Part shown: in pieces, positions 44,741-57,664 of the stretch
Numbering within the stretch: position 1 is the stretch's first letter
How the letters are laid out: each line of letters starts with the position of its first letter
Assembly: GCA_023105745.1 (NCBI GenBank)
Contig: JALGQZ010000001.1
Location: forward strand, 64,622,937-64,686,936
Origin: Austropuccinia psidii
Taxonomy: Eukaryota > Basidiomycota > Pucciniomycetes > Pucciniales > Sphaerophragmiaceae
Reading direction: 5' to 3'
DNA: 64,000 bases
Program-made: the position numbers and the translations under genes
The notes under the pieces: generated by a model
Seen by the model: only the letters and a program-made list of their open reading frames with translations
Told to the model about the DNA's origin: nothing
Databases searched by the model: none

Positions 44741-47700
44741 GATTTTAACTACACTTGTATGAGTCCTAAATAGAATTTTTCAGGATAAAAGATCTTTTTT
44801 CAGGTTTGAAGTGACATAAATCCACCTAAATGTGAAGGCTTTACATTAAAATCTGTAAAAATATAATACTTTCACTTTATTTCTGAGGATATGTAATTAA
44901 AGATAAGTTTTGATATTAATTAATATTAACTAAGAAATTTTCTATAATAAAACTATTTTAGCTGGAATGTCAATTTGTATATTATGATAGAATAACACTC
45001 CTTCTTAAAGGAAATACCAGCTGAACTCAATTAACATATCAGCCTGTTAGCTGAAATACTGAAGATTTGCTCTTAAAATGTTGAAGAAAAATACCACTGA
45101 AATTGCTTGCTACTACTAAAAAGCCCTTGATATGAAGATGATTACTAAGCTTCTACAAACATTGTCATGTGCTCATTGAAGCTCTTAAAAAAACTAAACC
45201 ACATAGGACCAGTATATTGAAGAAAAATCCATGTCTTGTGGAAAAAACTTCAATTAATGTGAAAGGTAAACTCTATAAGCTCATAGAGCTACAAAGAGTA
45301 GTAACATTGTAAGATTCCATATCATTATAGTTTTTATATATAGTCTAATTTAGGATAGGATAGCTTCAGAAGCTGAAAAATTGGATATATTAGATTAATA
45401 GAAGTTTCTGAGCTTCTTTTGAGTGATAGGTAATCTTTTAAGAATATTTTTGAACCTCATTGATGTCTTCTAGTGACAATTATAGTGCTAGTTATTTTTT
45501 TAAACAACTTCAAGCCCATTCCAGGGGGAAAAGTTTCAGATGTTCAAGATTTGGATAGTAAATTTGTCAGTCTTAAGCTATAAAGGCACTCTTGAAGTAG
45601 TAAAAGCCAGGATAATATTCAGTATTATGAGGCAAAGAAATAATATAGTACTTAATACAGAGATACAAAGGGATTTTCAATAGTTCAATAAGTCAAATAT
45701 TGCCTGGGTAGTAGGGAATTACCAGGAATAAATCTATATATGAGCTTAGAAACACTTAATAATATATCTTGATGAAACTTAATTGAGACAAATGGGCCTT
45801 CTAGTTCCAACCTTGACAATAATTGTATTCCCACGCCCTCAGGCCATCTGTTGGCGTGTGGCCCTAAGGTTACCAATGCTCTCTGGTAATATTTCCATGC
45901 CCACTCCCCTGAAATATGCATTTATTATTTCAAAGTCTCTTGTGTCAAATTCTTTGAAGATAGCTCTATTTATTCAAGATAAGGATAAATTCATCAATTA
46001 CTCAATTTTAATACAGAACATTTGCTTTTAACTTGCAGAATAGATATATAAAGAATGAATACACTCTCCTGAATTTTCCTGAAGCCTTCTCAGAATGGGA
46101 TCCAGGCCATTTGGGTGGTAATTTTGGAAGTGGTAGCTTTCCTATTGTTTTTTAATCAAATGAAATATGTATCCAGTTATTCCCATTCACATGACCAGTG
46201 AAATTGATAAACATAAGACACCTCTACAGAATCATGACAATTTGTAGTTGTAATACATTTCTGGCATGAATGTGTTTCCAGGTCTGGATGGAAAGATAGG
46301 ATGGGTTGCATATAGGCCTTTGATATGCTTGGCCCATGATCCCACTTACTTAGCCAATGGTATACCATATGAATGCCCTTGTGCAAAATATTTTTTTATA
46401 TATTCCCCACTTCCTTGTTCCCTCCCAAAATCTTGTTATAATAATTCCTCTTCCTGTCAATCGCATACGCTACATCTTGCCTCACATTTTTCAAATCCTT
46501 TTCATTTTTACATTCTTAAATTGATATAACCTTTGCAATTTCATGAAATACACAATTTCCATCTTCTGTTAGGCTTTGATTCTTATCAATGAATTTTTGC
46601 ATGAAGGAAGGCTGAATATGTTTCAAATATTGTGTCTGGATTTCCTTCAAGTAGTTAGTACTTAAAGTGCTTTCCATAGCTGTAATAGGATGAACTCACG
46701 GTATTTTCCACAAGGTCACTGATACTATGTTCCATCTTCATCTTTCTCATAAAAATATCCATATTTCCTGTGAGATCATCTGTTTTTATAGGGATATCCA
46801 AAAAAATGTTTGTTTTTGATTTCTCTATGGCCCCTCTGTGATATTGTTTGTCTTTTATTGGTAATGTTTTACTCAATTCTAAAATTTGAGAGAATTCTTT
46901 GGTAGATATTTTTTATTCTTGAAAGGGGTCCTTCCATGCTTATTGTTCAATCTTTGAGGGTTTTAAGATTTTATTTTTGTATTTTGAGAGCTTAGGACCT
47001 CTTGAAATTTTTGGATCATTTTCTTTTGTAAAGGAATTTCAAGGGAGTAAGCTCATTATATATACTTTCCAATTTTCTTCTCAAATCCCATTGTTCAGGA
47101 GACTTGGTTGTCTTAAGATAAAAATATATTTTTAAGAGATAGTATCATATATACCAAGGAGTTATAGTAGTCACTTACATAATTTGGATAATAAAGTAAG
47201 CTCCACTGAGGGCGAAAATCTTCTGTTCCAATATATATTTTCATGCACAAAAGATTTTCTATTTCATGCAAGCAAGGTAGTCAATCCCATTTCTGGAAGT
47301 ATTCAAGGAATGACTAGACGTTTTATTTTCTTTCAAGTCTTGAAACTGTTTTTCAACCCCTTTAATTTCTTTCATTTAAAAACTACCCAGGAGAGGCTTT
47401 AATGGGGGGAAATTAATGAGGGTAAATATTTGTTCTTTCCCCAAGTTATGTACAATTAGTAGTATTTTTTTTATCTATTGCAGTTTAGAAATTTTGGAAC
47501 ACTGTCAAAATTTCACCATTGGCATTATTGATAAAAAGCCCTATGTATGAGTGGGCTGATTCAACATGGGAGCTGGCATGATTTACAAGGTGGGGATGTT
47601 TACTTTTCCATGCAGTTACAAGCTTTTCCTTGTTGGGAAGATGCTTGGCAGAGCGTTTAGACTTGGAATTAATTGAGGTATGGCAAAATATACATCTAGG

Positions 47701-50700
47701 GGAATTCAATCATATGATGAGCTTACCATCAAAGACAAGAGTAAATAAGGTGATAGAGGAGTTTCAAAGAAATTTATTCATCACTTTTCTTTATAATTTT
47801 ATGGTTTGAGTTTCTTTTATTCATCTTTGTCTTCATATATTGTATGATAAGAGATCATCTGTTGAATGACATTTACTTGAATGCTAACATATTTATGGAA
47901 AGTTCAATGCCAATGAAAAAGAATTAGTTCTTTATGATTTAAGTAAGCATTATGATATTTAAGTTCCTTTTGCATCCAATGGGGTTTATTGATTTATAAT
48001 TTATGACACTTTTTCTGATTCTGCAATTTTAATGGTATGCATCTTGATCATTCTGACTAAGAGAAAATTTAAAATGTACTTTTTCAACTTAAAGGAAACC
48101 CGATGCAATCCAGCATTCCAGGATAAGGCAGCTGATAGGATACATTTAATTGGTCAAATACCTCCTGCTATAGCATATCACTTAATTACACCTCATAGTA
48201 TTATAAGGAATATTCTTTTTGTAAGTATCCTTTTTGGCTATAAATGGGATACAGATTTATTATGAGTTTTTGTTCATTTCAGGTACAAGATAGAAAACGT
48301 ACTTTGTCCAAGTATTGAATATCTTATCAAACTCAATAAAATCATGTACTAATACAAGCCACTAACTTATTGTGATAAAAAAGTTAAACAGTTTCAAAAA
48401 AATGAACTGGATAGAATTCTCAAATTTTTTCCTTGAAAATAAAATTATTAAAATTGAATAAAAATATATATAGTAGGAGTGACAAATTTTTATAACAAAA
48501 ATCAAATTTTTTTATAACTACTATTTTTTTGGTTGGTTATAAAATTCTTTTTTTTTACTAAATTCACATTGCATGGGCATGGGTGTGCAAATATCACCAG
48601 GGAGAAGTAGTAAGTTTAGGACCACAGGCCAACAAAGAGAGTGAGGGTGTGGTCATTACATTCTTGTCAAGTCGTTTAATTAGCATTCCCCAAAATAAAA
48701 TATACAAATAGATCTTCAAGGGATTAATGCAGCAATAAATCTTCCCTATTTGGACTCAAAGGCTTAGAGACTCATAATTGGAGTCACCAAAAAGAACATT
48801 TTCTTTAATAGGAATGAAAAGCCTTGCACCAGGGCAGCTCTTGTGTGCCTGCCCAGAAGGTAATATATCTTTTATTTCAATCAGTTTATAATATATTTTT
48901 TTAGTAATCTGAGTATTCTCATATAATGCTGAGAAAAGTCTTTTCAGACATTCCTTGTATTGCTTTCTTATTGAGTTTTTGAAACTAATCCAAATGTCAG
49001 GCTGAGCCTATGATAGAGGTACTAAAATAGTATATACAAATCTAACTATGAATTTGACAGGGGTGAACATAGTTGAAAAGGTTTTAAATAGTTTAATAAG
49101 GGCTTTACTAAAGGGTTTTAGTGGTGGTGAGCACTGTTGAAAGCCCTGGGTGCAGTGTTTATCTGTTGGGTTATAATAATTAAAGCTAGAATAATACCTG
49201 TGTATTTTGCAAGGGTATGACTGTTTCTGACAGTTGTACTATGTAGGAATTTAAGAGAAGGATGAGGAAACCTTTTCTGGTGGAGAAAAGGCCTCCTTTT
49301 ATCCTAAAATGAGGTGGAATGGCCCCCTAGACCATCCATGTAGAGGAAGTGAAGAATTTCTCACTTCAGAGTACTGGCTTGTGGTTTCCACAAATATTGT
49401 ATGCCCTTTATTGTGCTCATATGTAGCATTGAAACCACATCTGGGCAGTTTTCACCAATACAGGTTGAAGATTTCATCTGGGGAACACATAGCCCTCTGG
49501 TGACATATACAACGCGTAGAATGCTGTACAGAACCTGTATGGGACCCCAGTATTGAATGAACCATGAGGTATTGAAGTATAAACATGCTTCTTTATCTGT
49601 TTGGCACCTCATAATCATAGTTGTGGGATATTATCACACAGAAAATGTGTATTGGCCCAATTTTGGGATTTTAACCTTGAAACTGCTATACGTTTGTCAG
49701 TTTTTCAGATATTGAGATCAAAGTTGGTTTGATGTCTAGCCCTATATGAGATCTACAAAATGGGACTTCATTTGGTATGGGTAACATTAACAATGGCAAA
49801 GTTATTCCATGTACAAGTTTTGCTGTTCAGATATATGATTTTCTGAATATCTGTATGGAGCTTGTTTGCTCCATAACTTTTGTTCTAGATGAGATAGGGA
49901 AGGATTCAAGGCACCATCAGATATCCCTGATTGTGCTCTTTCCAAAAAGGCCCCACTTTAAGTATCTCACACTAAAATTGTAGAAGCTAGATGAGAGGTG
50001 AATATTTTTTTCAGCCTTATTTAACCTTATTTTGGCCATAACCTCTGTAATTTTGGTGTTAGCTCAATTTGGCTATTACCATTGGATAGCCCCTACTTAG
50101 AGCTTCAATTGGAATACCCATTTTCTTTGGTTAGGCCGCTCCCTCTGGATTTCACATGAGAGGTGAAAATTAAGCTTTATGCTCAGCAACAACTTTGAGA
50201 AGGAATAACTTTTTTATTCTTTGTCTTATGATGATGGGACTTGTATATTTGGAAATAGGTGAGTCTCCTATTTCTTTTGATACCTTTTGATCTGATTTGG
50301 CTCAGCTCCATGCTTTTGTGGTCTCTTAGCTTTACCATTGGTTGATGGTATTTTGCTATCATGCTTGTGCTCTGGTTTTGAGTCACACGCTGACACCAAA
50401 TGTTTTATGAAGCTCACCAGATAAGCAAATGTGAATATACAACCATAAGGACTGTTCTTATTTAACCTTGAACCTTAGATAGCTTCACAAAAGATAAATA
50501 TAAGAAAATGGGAAGCAAGAAATAAGCACCACAAATTGAGCTTGAATTTTTCTATATCTGCATATATTTCTTTAATATGTCAGAATAGCTTTCCAATTTC
50601 ACATCCTACCTATAAAGGAAATTTTTAAACCATTTTCCAACTAAAATTAATAAAGAATGCCACAAAATTGAACTACAGAGTCAGGGAACTATTCAACCAA

Positions 50701-50798
50701 AAAATATTTCAATCCTTTTTTTATTAAGACAACATCACATGAGGCTCTTTTTTTATTATTTAAAACATGTCCTTTTCTGAGATCATAGATGTGGTTTC
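44741..50798. other. Degenerate DNA, no gene assigned
   Basis: Short minus-strand frames (45685-45921, 46177-46386, 46655-46876, 47485-47709, 49361-49618, 50183-50386) could be pieces of one old minus-strand retroelement, because a primer-binding-like site faces the same way at 50380-50400. None shows a recognisable Gag, protease, polymerase or integrase motif. The 47485-47709 frame contains a CxxC (CIFC) and is the most protein-like. TTCACCTCTCAT occurs twice on the minus strand (near 50008 and 50163). I make no functional claim. Confidence 0.4.
50380..50400 (-). other. Possible primer-binding site of a minus-strand LTR element
   Basis: On the minus strand, sequence ending ATAAAACA (to 50401) is followed by TT and TGGTGTCAGCGTGTGA. 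This is the same layout (CA end, two bases, TGG) as the two clear LTR elements in this window. If right, an old LTR lies to its right and was split by the Gypsy insertion at 50799. The far end would then be beyond 62764. Confidence 0.3.
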
Positions 50799-52608
50799 TG
50801 TGAGCCTTAGAGGTATTTTCATATACCCAAAAGACCACAAATAACAAAATAAGATATAAATATAAATAAAATTAATTTATTTATATTATCAAAATAAAAA
50901 TTGAAATATAAATACAAATTTGTATAGAAAAATAAAAAATTTAATTGTAATTTAAAATAAAAATCACATCAGCTTTTAAGATTGTGAAACTGCATTTTTC
51001 CTTGAAAAAATTAAGTAAAAATGAATTTTTAATAAAATTAATTAAATTAAAATATTTTTGGTAAAAAGTTACATAAAATATATTATACCTTTTTATCCAA
51101 TAAATAAACTTAAGAAAATTACTTCACCATTGGATTCCACATAAAAATAAAGGTGGGGTCACCTCTGGGTAAATTTCTGTAACTCAACTCTAAATAAGCT
51201 TAAATTAAGTTTTCAGTATTTTCTGTACAAAAGTTGAAAATCCTCCAAACCTTAATTTAATTCACACCACATGTGATTTTAACCATCAATTTTTGTGTTA
51301 AAATTGAGGTGTTGTGTGTAGTTTGGGGTTATGAGGAATTGAAGTATTTTCAATTGAAATGTCAAAATGTGTGCGTGTATTATATAAGTGAACTGTAATT
51401 TACATATGAGCTATCAATTATTACAGTTTTGTACTGTAAAACTTAATTGAATTGTATGTGTAAATTACAAGTGTATTACATTATGAGGAATTAAAGAAAA
51501 AATCAATTGGAAAGATTAATTCTGGGGGGGGAAAGGTACTCTAGCTCCAAGGGGGAGCCAGACCCCCAAAATCCTTGCTGACAGGCATGGGATGTCAAAA
51601 TCCACACAAAAGTTCATCACTTTTGTCCTGGAATTGAGTCACAGGGTCTGTGACTCAATTGATGATGAGGTTTTGGTACCAACCAGGGCAGTTTTAACTG
51701 TTGCCAAGAGGGTAAAACTACCCTTAAGTTAAAGAATTCTTTTTTAAAACAGTTTTAACTGGTTTCTAAGTCTTGTAAACACATTCTGACATGTTTTGAA
51801 GGCTTTAGACCAGGTATTACTATAGTAATGGCTGATTTAAGGGTCTAAAATGGCTAAAAGCAGCCCTTTTTTGGTCAAAACCAGGCTTCAATGATGCCAT
51901 AATTGGCTTTTCTGTTTTCAGAGTGTTTTCCACAACTGAAAAGAGTAAATTTTACTTTTTGGAGTAAGAAAATTGATGGCTATAAAAGAATGTCTTCTTT
52001 GCCCCACTTTTCTCTTCATGTTAGAATCTTTTTTCCTTTTATAATTAGTTTGATCACTGTTAAACCAATCAGTAAAAGATTCCAACCACCCTTTTCAAAT
52101 CATTTTAAACGTCTTCACCACGTGGAAAAATCATTATAATTATTGTTTTTAACTCTTATAATCATTTTTACCCCTTGAACCACCCCATAAGTGAATTAAA
52201 GCATCTTTCATCACTGTTAACTTTGTCACTTTGTTTCCAAATTCACTCTGGTAACTTTTGGGTGTGTTTTATCTTTAAATATCCTTTTAAAGACTTTGTT
52301 CTTCAATTAATTGCTTGCAGTTCTTTGCTCAATGAATCCCAATTTAAATCACCCTTGAATAAATTTCTTTTGTAGCCTTAAATATCACTTGTAGAGTATT
52401 TTTGGATAAATCTTTATTGTTGGTAAAATAATAAATCTTTATAATATTATTGTTTTATACTTATAAAGTTAAAAACAATAGAGTTTGTGTGTTTTCTCTT
52501 AAAAATACTATTTCATACTATTTTTTAATTATATTTTACCTTATACAAATTTTGAGGACAGGAAAAAGTATTTGATTTTGAATCAAAGTTTCATATCCAC
52601 ACCTTACA
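50799..52608 (+). repeat. 5' LTR of the Gypsy element
   Basis: 1810 bp, TG..CA ends, similar along its full length to 60947-62764 with scattered substitutions and small gaps. A TATA box candidate TATAAAAG lies at 51981-51988, preserved at 62138-62145, followed by a pyrimidine-rich conserved stretch (TTTGCCCCACTTTTCTCTTC) that may hold the transcript start. Confidence 0.95.
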
Positions 52609-52610
52609 TT

Positions 52611-52628
52611 TGGGGGCCTATCCATGAT
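52611..52628 (+). other. Primer-binding site of the Gypsy element
   Basis: TGGGGGCCTATCCATGAT starts two bases after the LTR end. TGG would pair with a tRNA 3' CCA; the tRNA is not identified. Confidence 0.6.
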
Positions 52629-52809
52629 ATTTTACCTGTGACATAATTTTTTACTCTTTTCAAAATCTTTTTTCTTATATTGCAAAGTTTCAAAACATAT
52701 AAAAAATACTTATAATTCAAAAAAATCCATAAAAAATAATTTTTCATATTATAAGTGAGGCTTTATTTTTTCATTTCTCTCTTGAGAAAATCCCTTTTTA
52801 CTCAATCAA

Positions 52810-54345
52810 TTGTCTTTTTCATCAATTTTAGTGTCTAACAATGTGGTAAGACAAGAAATTATCAAAACAGCCTCAACAGTAACAAGCATTATTCCTGCAA
52901 GTACTGTGAATTCTGACCATAATAGTACAATTATTATAACTCAGAATAATCAACCTGAACCAATTTCTTCTGAATTCATTAACTTGGATGTAAGTAATAA
53001 CCTTCAGAAGGCAAAGAAATTGGCCAATCGTAGGTTTTTTGATGTAAAAATACTATTTTTAAGCCTTTTAATGATAAAATATGCCTTAAACCAGATCAGG
53101 AGCCAGCTATAACCTCTCAAGCAGCTCCCAAAAAAGTCATAGACATTATTATGGCAGAAGCCAAACAGTTACAGATGGACAAGGGTCAGTTGATGACCTC
53201 CAAATTAATAAGTTATGTCATTCTGAAGCTGATAATACTATTTTACCTTCAAACAGAGCTGACACCACCACAAGAAGCCTCAGTGGAAATGTACAAAGCC
53301 AGCTGGAAGGCTTACAACAATGCATTGCAGCACAAATAGTACCATATCCTTGCAGATCTGTGGAAAAAATGAATGAATTCTTACCTGACTGTGAGAAAAT
53401 TCCTGGGCCATCCCAACACTTGCAAGTTACTCAATGGATGGCATCCATTGATGGAAAAGAAGAACATGATTCTTTTAACAGCAGAATGGAGGAAAAACAA
53501 CCCTCCACCACCCAAGTAAGTGCCAAAAACAGCCCCAGTAGCCAGAAGCAGTGCTTACAATGTGAAAAAGCAGTCACAAGCTAAAAACAAGGGCAAAGGC
53601 AAGGCACCAGCCACAAAACCTTACAGACAGTGCTATAGAATCCCAAAAATTCAGCAGGATGTCATGGAAAATGTATTTCAGATGGCCAGAGCAATGATGG
53701 AATTACAGGAAAAGGAGGAAGCCAGATTAAAATATCAGAACTTATTTCTGACATTTTTGATTCTATCCCAGAGTTTTATGAAGCTATGAATGACGTAAAA
53801 ACTCATGTTTCTGATGGAAATTCATCAATTTGTAACAATCTTAAAACAAAAAACTTAAGTCTGAGCCAAAAAATGAGACACTTATGTGTTTTGAAAAAGT
53901 TTCAAGAGCAATTAAAACTTCCAATAATGACAATTCATTTGGAAATAAATTAAATGAACAATCTGCCATTATTAAAGAATTTACAAACGAATATTCTAAA
54001 TTCAATATTGATGACATAATTGAAACAGGAATAAAACAAGCCATAAGTACTATCAAAGAGGAGAATAAAAATGTTCTTGAGAATATTTCAAAATCATTTA
54101 CTGAAGTAAAGACATATACAATTGCCTTGAAAAAGTGTTTTGAAACCTTGCAAGAGGAAATATCAAAATTAACAATGAAGTTGAATCAGATCACTCCTGA
54201 TAATACTATACAAACAGAACTATGGCAAGAGTTAACACAAGCAGAATATAATCATAAAACTAATGTAATAAATTCAATACAAAGTTTACAACATGAATTC
54301 ATAAATTCCCAAAGGTGTAACAATAGTAAAATGAATGATATTTAA
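52810..54345 (+). pseudogene. Gypsy N-terminal/pre-Gag region, broken
   Basis: Frames 52810-53112, 53151-53339, 53360-53584, 53520-53789 and 53884-54345 follow each other, separated by stops and shifts. The middle ones are Gln/Lys/Pro-rich with a basic patch (KNKGKGKAPATKP) near 53590. The last is strongly helical and charged. No known domain is recognised. They probably formed one reading frame ahead of Gag. A separate pre-Gag protein is equally possible. Confidence 0.45.
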
Positions 54346-54369
54346 CAATTACTTCACACCTTACCAAGA

Positions 54370-55466
54370 ATGTCTACACCTTTGAATCAGAATAAGGGCA
54401 CAAGAATCCCAAAGCCACAAGTATTGGAGGTTGAAGACTCACAGTTAGAAAATGAATTTTCCATTTCTTTCCATAACGTGGAACCATCAATAAGCCAAGC
54501 ACTCCTGAAAGAAGTAACAAAACTTAAAGAATGGCCTCACTTCAGTGGTGAAGGAGAATATGACCATATGGAATTCATCAGAGTTATTGACATGATTCAA
54601 GAAGATTTTGAATTACCAGACAGATTGGTAACAGCAAGATTTAACACCTTGTTTACCAGATCATCCCACAGATGGTATATCAAACTAAGACAAGCACATG
54701 AACACCAAAGTTGGACTTGGTGGAAAATCCAAATTATCAACAAATGGGCCAATGATGCTTGGAGCTTTAAAGTGGAAAAAGCCTTTGAATCTGCCAAATT
54801 TAACGCTGATAAAGACCAAGCTTAACCATGGTTTTTCCAACAAAAAGACATATTAACAGCATTGGATCCTGACATGTCAGAATTTATGATCCACAGAAAA
54901 ATTCTGAGACAATGTCAAGGTGACTTAGAGCATGCTGTCAAAAGAAGGACTACTGAACAATCTTCAGCAGAAAATATTATTAATATATTTGAAGAAGTGA
55001 CCACCAGAACCACGATTGGTTCTAGTAGGGTGAATCTCAAAACAAGGTTTACTACACCTTGGAAAGATTCTGTGGACAAAAATTCCAAATAAAACTCTAA
55101 TAATGTTAAGTATAAGTCTGGAGATATAATAAAAAAGTTCCATATTTGCCAAAGCACCACCCACTCAGCTAATAAATGTCCAAAGAGGGGGGAAATAAAT
55201 GAAATTGACATTGAAAAAGAACCTGATGTTGAAAAAGATGATAATATAATTGAGAAAAATTCAGATGATAAGTCATCAATATTTTCTGAATCTTCAAAAG
55301 ATATAGAAAATATCAATGCCACTTTTGAAATCATGGAATCTTATTCCCACTTGCCACAATTAAGCAATGTTCAACTTTATTTGTCAAAAATTCAAGATGC
55401 ACAACTTGTGGAAACCAAACCAAACAGGGGAAAAGGTTTTACAGCTGGTAACTCCTGTATAATATA
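54370..55466 (+). pseudogene. Gypsy Gag with zinc-knuckle remnant
   Basis: Capsid-type Gag. ATG at 54370. The typical Ty3 Gag core motif WPHFSGEGEYDHMEFI is near 54530, with aromatic residues (HRWYIKLRQ, WTWWKIQI) after it. Frames 54370-54825 and 54862-55092 are separated by a TAA. The knuckle (HICQSTTHSANKC, about 55140-55175) keeps C, H and C, but its first Cys position reads Phe, so zinc binding is lost. An acidic linker and another stop (TAA near 55466) follow before the protease. Confidence 0.75.
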
Positions 55467-57660
55467 AGTGGTAATTGACAACAAGCCCACTAAACTTTTA
55501 ATTGACCCAGGATCCTTCTGCCCTTGTGTTGGAAAATCTTTTCTTAAGACTTTTGGACCAAATTTTGAAGACCAATTGTTACCAATTGATGGCATAAAAT
55601 TCAATAGTGCAAGTAATCCAATGAAAGCATTGTGAATCTTCGAGACCAATGTCATCTTTCCACATATTAATGGAAATTTGTGAGCCTTGAGGTATATTTT
55701 ACATACCCAAATAGGCCACAATTATCTTAAAAGGAAATTTTGAATTATAAATAACTCATAAATCATGCATATATTCAAAATTCATCATTTTTGATTTCAG
55801 AAAATATGAATAACTTTTTATTGAGTAAGTAAATCCATAGATTTAAGGCCAGATTTGGATTCTACACAGAAATTCACCTAGGGTAGCTCCATAGAGTGAA
55901 TAAACTCAAATTAACTCCTTGAGGTGGTAATATGGAAAATACTTCAACACCACATCATTAATACCACATAAAAGATCCGTGAATTTTTTTGTTTTTCTTG
56001 ATTTTACACCAAAATAATGGGAAAGTGAGAAATCCCATGTTACATATACACTAAGAATAGTGTTATACATGTTTTGAGCACTTAATATTATGGTATTCTT
56101 ACATGCACTTTTGGTACACCCATAGTGGATATCTCACTTTAAGCTTAAATTTCTATTTTGATGTGAAAAATAAGCAAGGGGGACAAAAGACATCAAAGAG
56201 AGCTAGGGTACCCAACTTCTGAGGCCCCAGAGGCGTGGATAGTTCCATGGCTGATCTTGACCCAATTGGTAAACTAAACCTCTTTGGGAACTTGGTTACC
56301 AAGTTACAACTACTGTAAAACACCAGAAAATAGCAAATAACCTGCTATTTTGACATGCCAAGGAGGTAAAAAGCTACTTACACTCCTGTAACCATGTCAA
56401 TTACTAATGAATTTCCATGGATGAACCCCAAAAGAGTAATTAAAACCCTTTTTGGACTAGTATCCATTGATTTACCTCATAACAACCAGTCAAACACTGA
56501 TATTTGCAATTCTACGTAAAAATGAGGTAAAAACTTCAAAAATTCATTAAAAATACAAATCTTAATGAATCTTTCTAGAAGTTTCAGGACCAATTGAGAA
56601 CTGTATTATCTATGGTACAACCAAAAAGAATTACAGTTTTATTAGTAAAATCAAAAGTTTTACTTACAGTCCATTTTTGGTTATTCTACGTGCCACACTG
56701 AATCTTCAAAAATTCACAGTAAATACAACCTGTGATGAAATTGTAAATAACAATGATAACTTTGGGAAACCAATGATTACTTTGGAAAAAAAGAAGATTT
56801 ACAAATGTTACTCCTTTCATTCTTAACCATATTGGGGTTGGTAGTCACGTAAAAGCATCAATTAAGCAATTATGACAATTTTACATGACAACAGATGATG
56901 TAAGTACTAATCCAAAAGGTTTTAATGCTTTCTCACTCACTGGTTTTTCAGTTTTCTCCATGGCACACCTCTGTGAGCTGTTGTTGACTTAAAAGAGGCC
57001 TTCTCTTGCTGTTTTTTCCATATCATCATCTTATTATCATTTTATATCATTGTTACCAACAAGTAAGTATTAGTTAAACTATTCTTAAGTGTTTTAAATC
57101 TTTCAGAATCAATCAGAAAGACTTGAAATCACATAATCCAACTATATATTGTTGTAATCCTGCTATAAATCATTTTGATCTCTTAAATCCACAATTCTAC
57201 GTCAAATTTCTCTACTTTTATCTATCAATAAGTTCTTTGGAGTATTAGTGAGTCATTTATCTTTAATTCTTAAAGTTTTTCTCTAGTAATAGTTTTCTTC
57301 AAGGATTATCTTTATAATTATTCTTGCAAAAGATAATTATATATTAAAATAATTTTATTATTTTAATAAAAGAAGTTTTTATTATTAAATTCTTCTTGTA
57401 ATTGATTCTTGTAGACAATTACTTGCTCACTGTTAAAATCACTAGTAGTGCTTAACACATGAAAGAAATAATTATTTAGTTATTTAATTGTGGTTATAAT
57501 AATATTTTATCATTATATTTCATAAGAACAGACATAGTACTGTTGATTAATAGTAATATTATCATCAGTTTCATAGTCACATCTTACAAAATTTAACAAT
57601 TACTGTTGTATTTTTTGTTATGTAAAATTTCTCTAGTACCCATTTTATATTAGAAAATGA
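55467..57660 (+). pseudogene. Gypsy retropepsin, split by a solo LTR
   Basis: The protease half-site LLIDPGSF (DPG in place of DTG/DSG) is near 55500. The frame then has TGA near 55634 and is interrupted at 55678 by a solo LTR. It resumes at 57589 with THFILENDYL (the ILG-D type second motif, Gly to Glu here) near 57640. Between these a TAA lies near 57624. The target duplication AAATT on both sides shows where the gene was cut. Dead protease. Confidence 0.75.
55679..57588 (+). mobile_element. Solo LTR of a related Gypsy family
   Basis: 1910 bp with ends TGTGAGCCTTGAGG and CATCTTACA, flanked by a perfect 5-bp duplication AAATT (55674-55678 and 57589-57593). The first ~45 bases resemble the host element's LTR (TGTGAGCC..TACCCAAA..GACCACAA) but differ more than that element's two LTRs do from each other, so it is a sister family. 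Solo LTRs form by recombination between the two LTRs of a full insertion. It contains no coding region. Confidence 0.92.
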
Positions 57661-57664
57661 CTAT

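Noticed and set aside
45685..46386. Minus-strand frames as a retroelement Gag
   Set aside because: No zinc knuckle, protease or capsid motif could be identified; left as unassigned.
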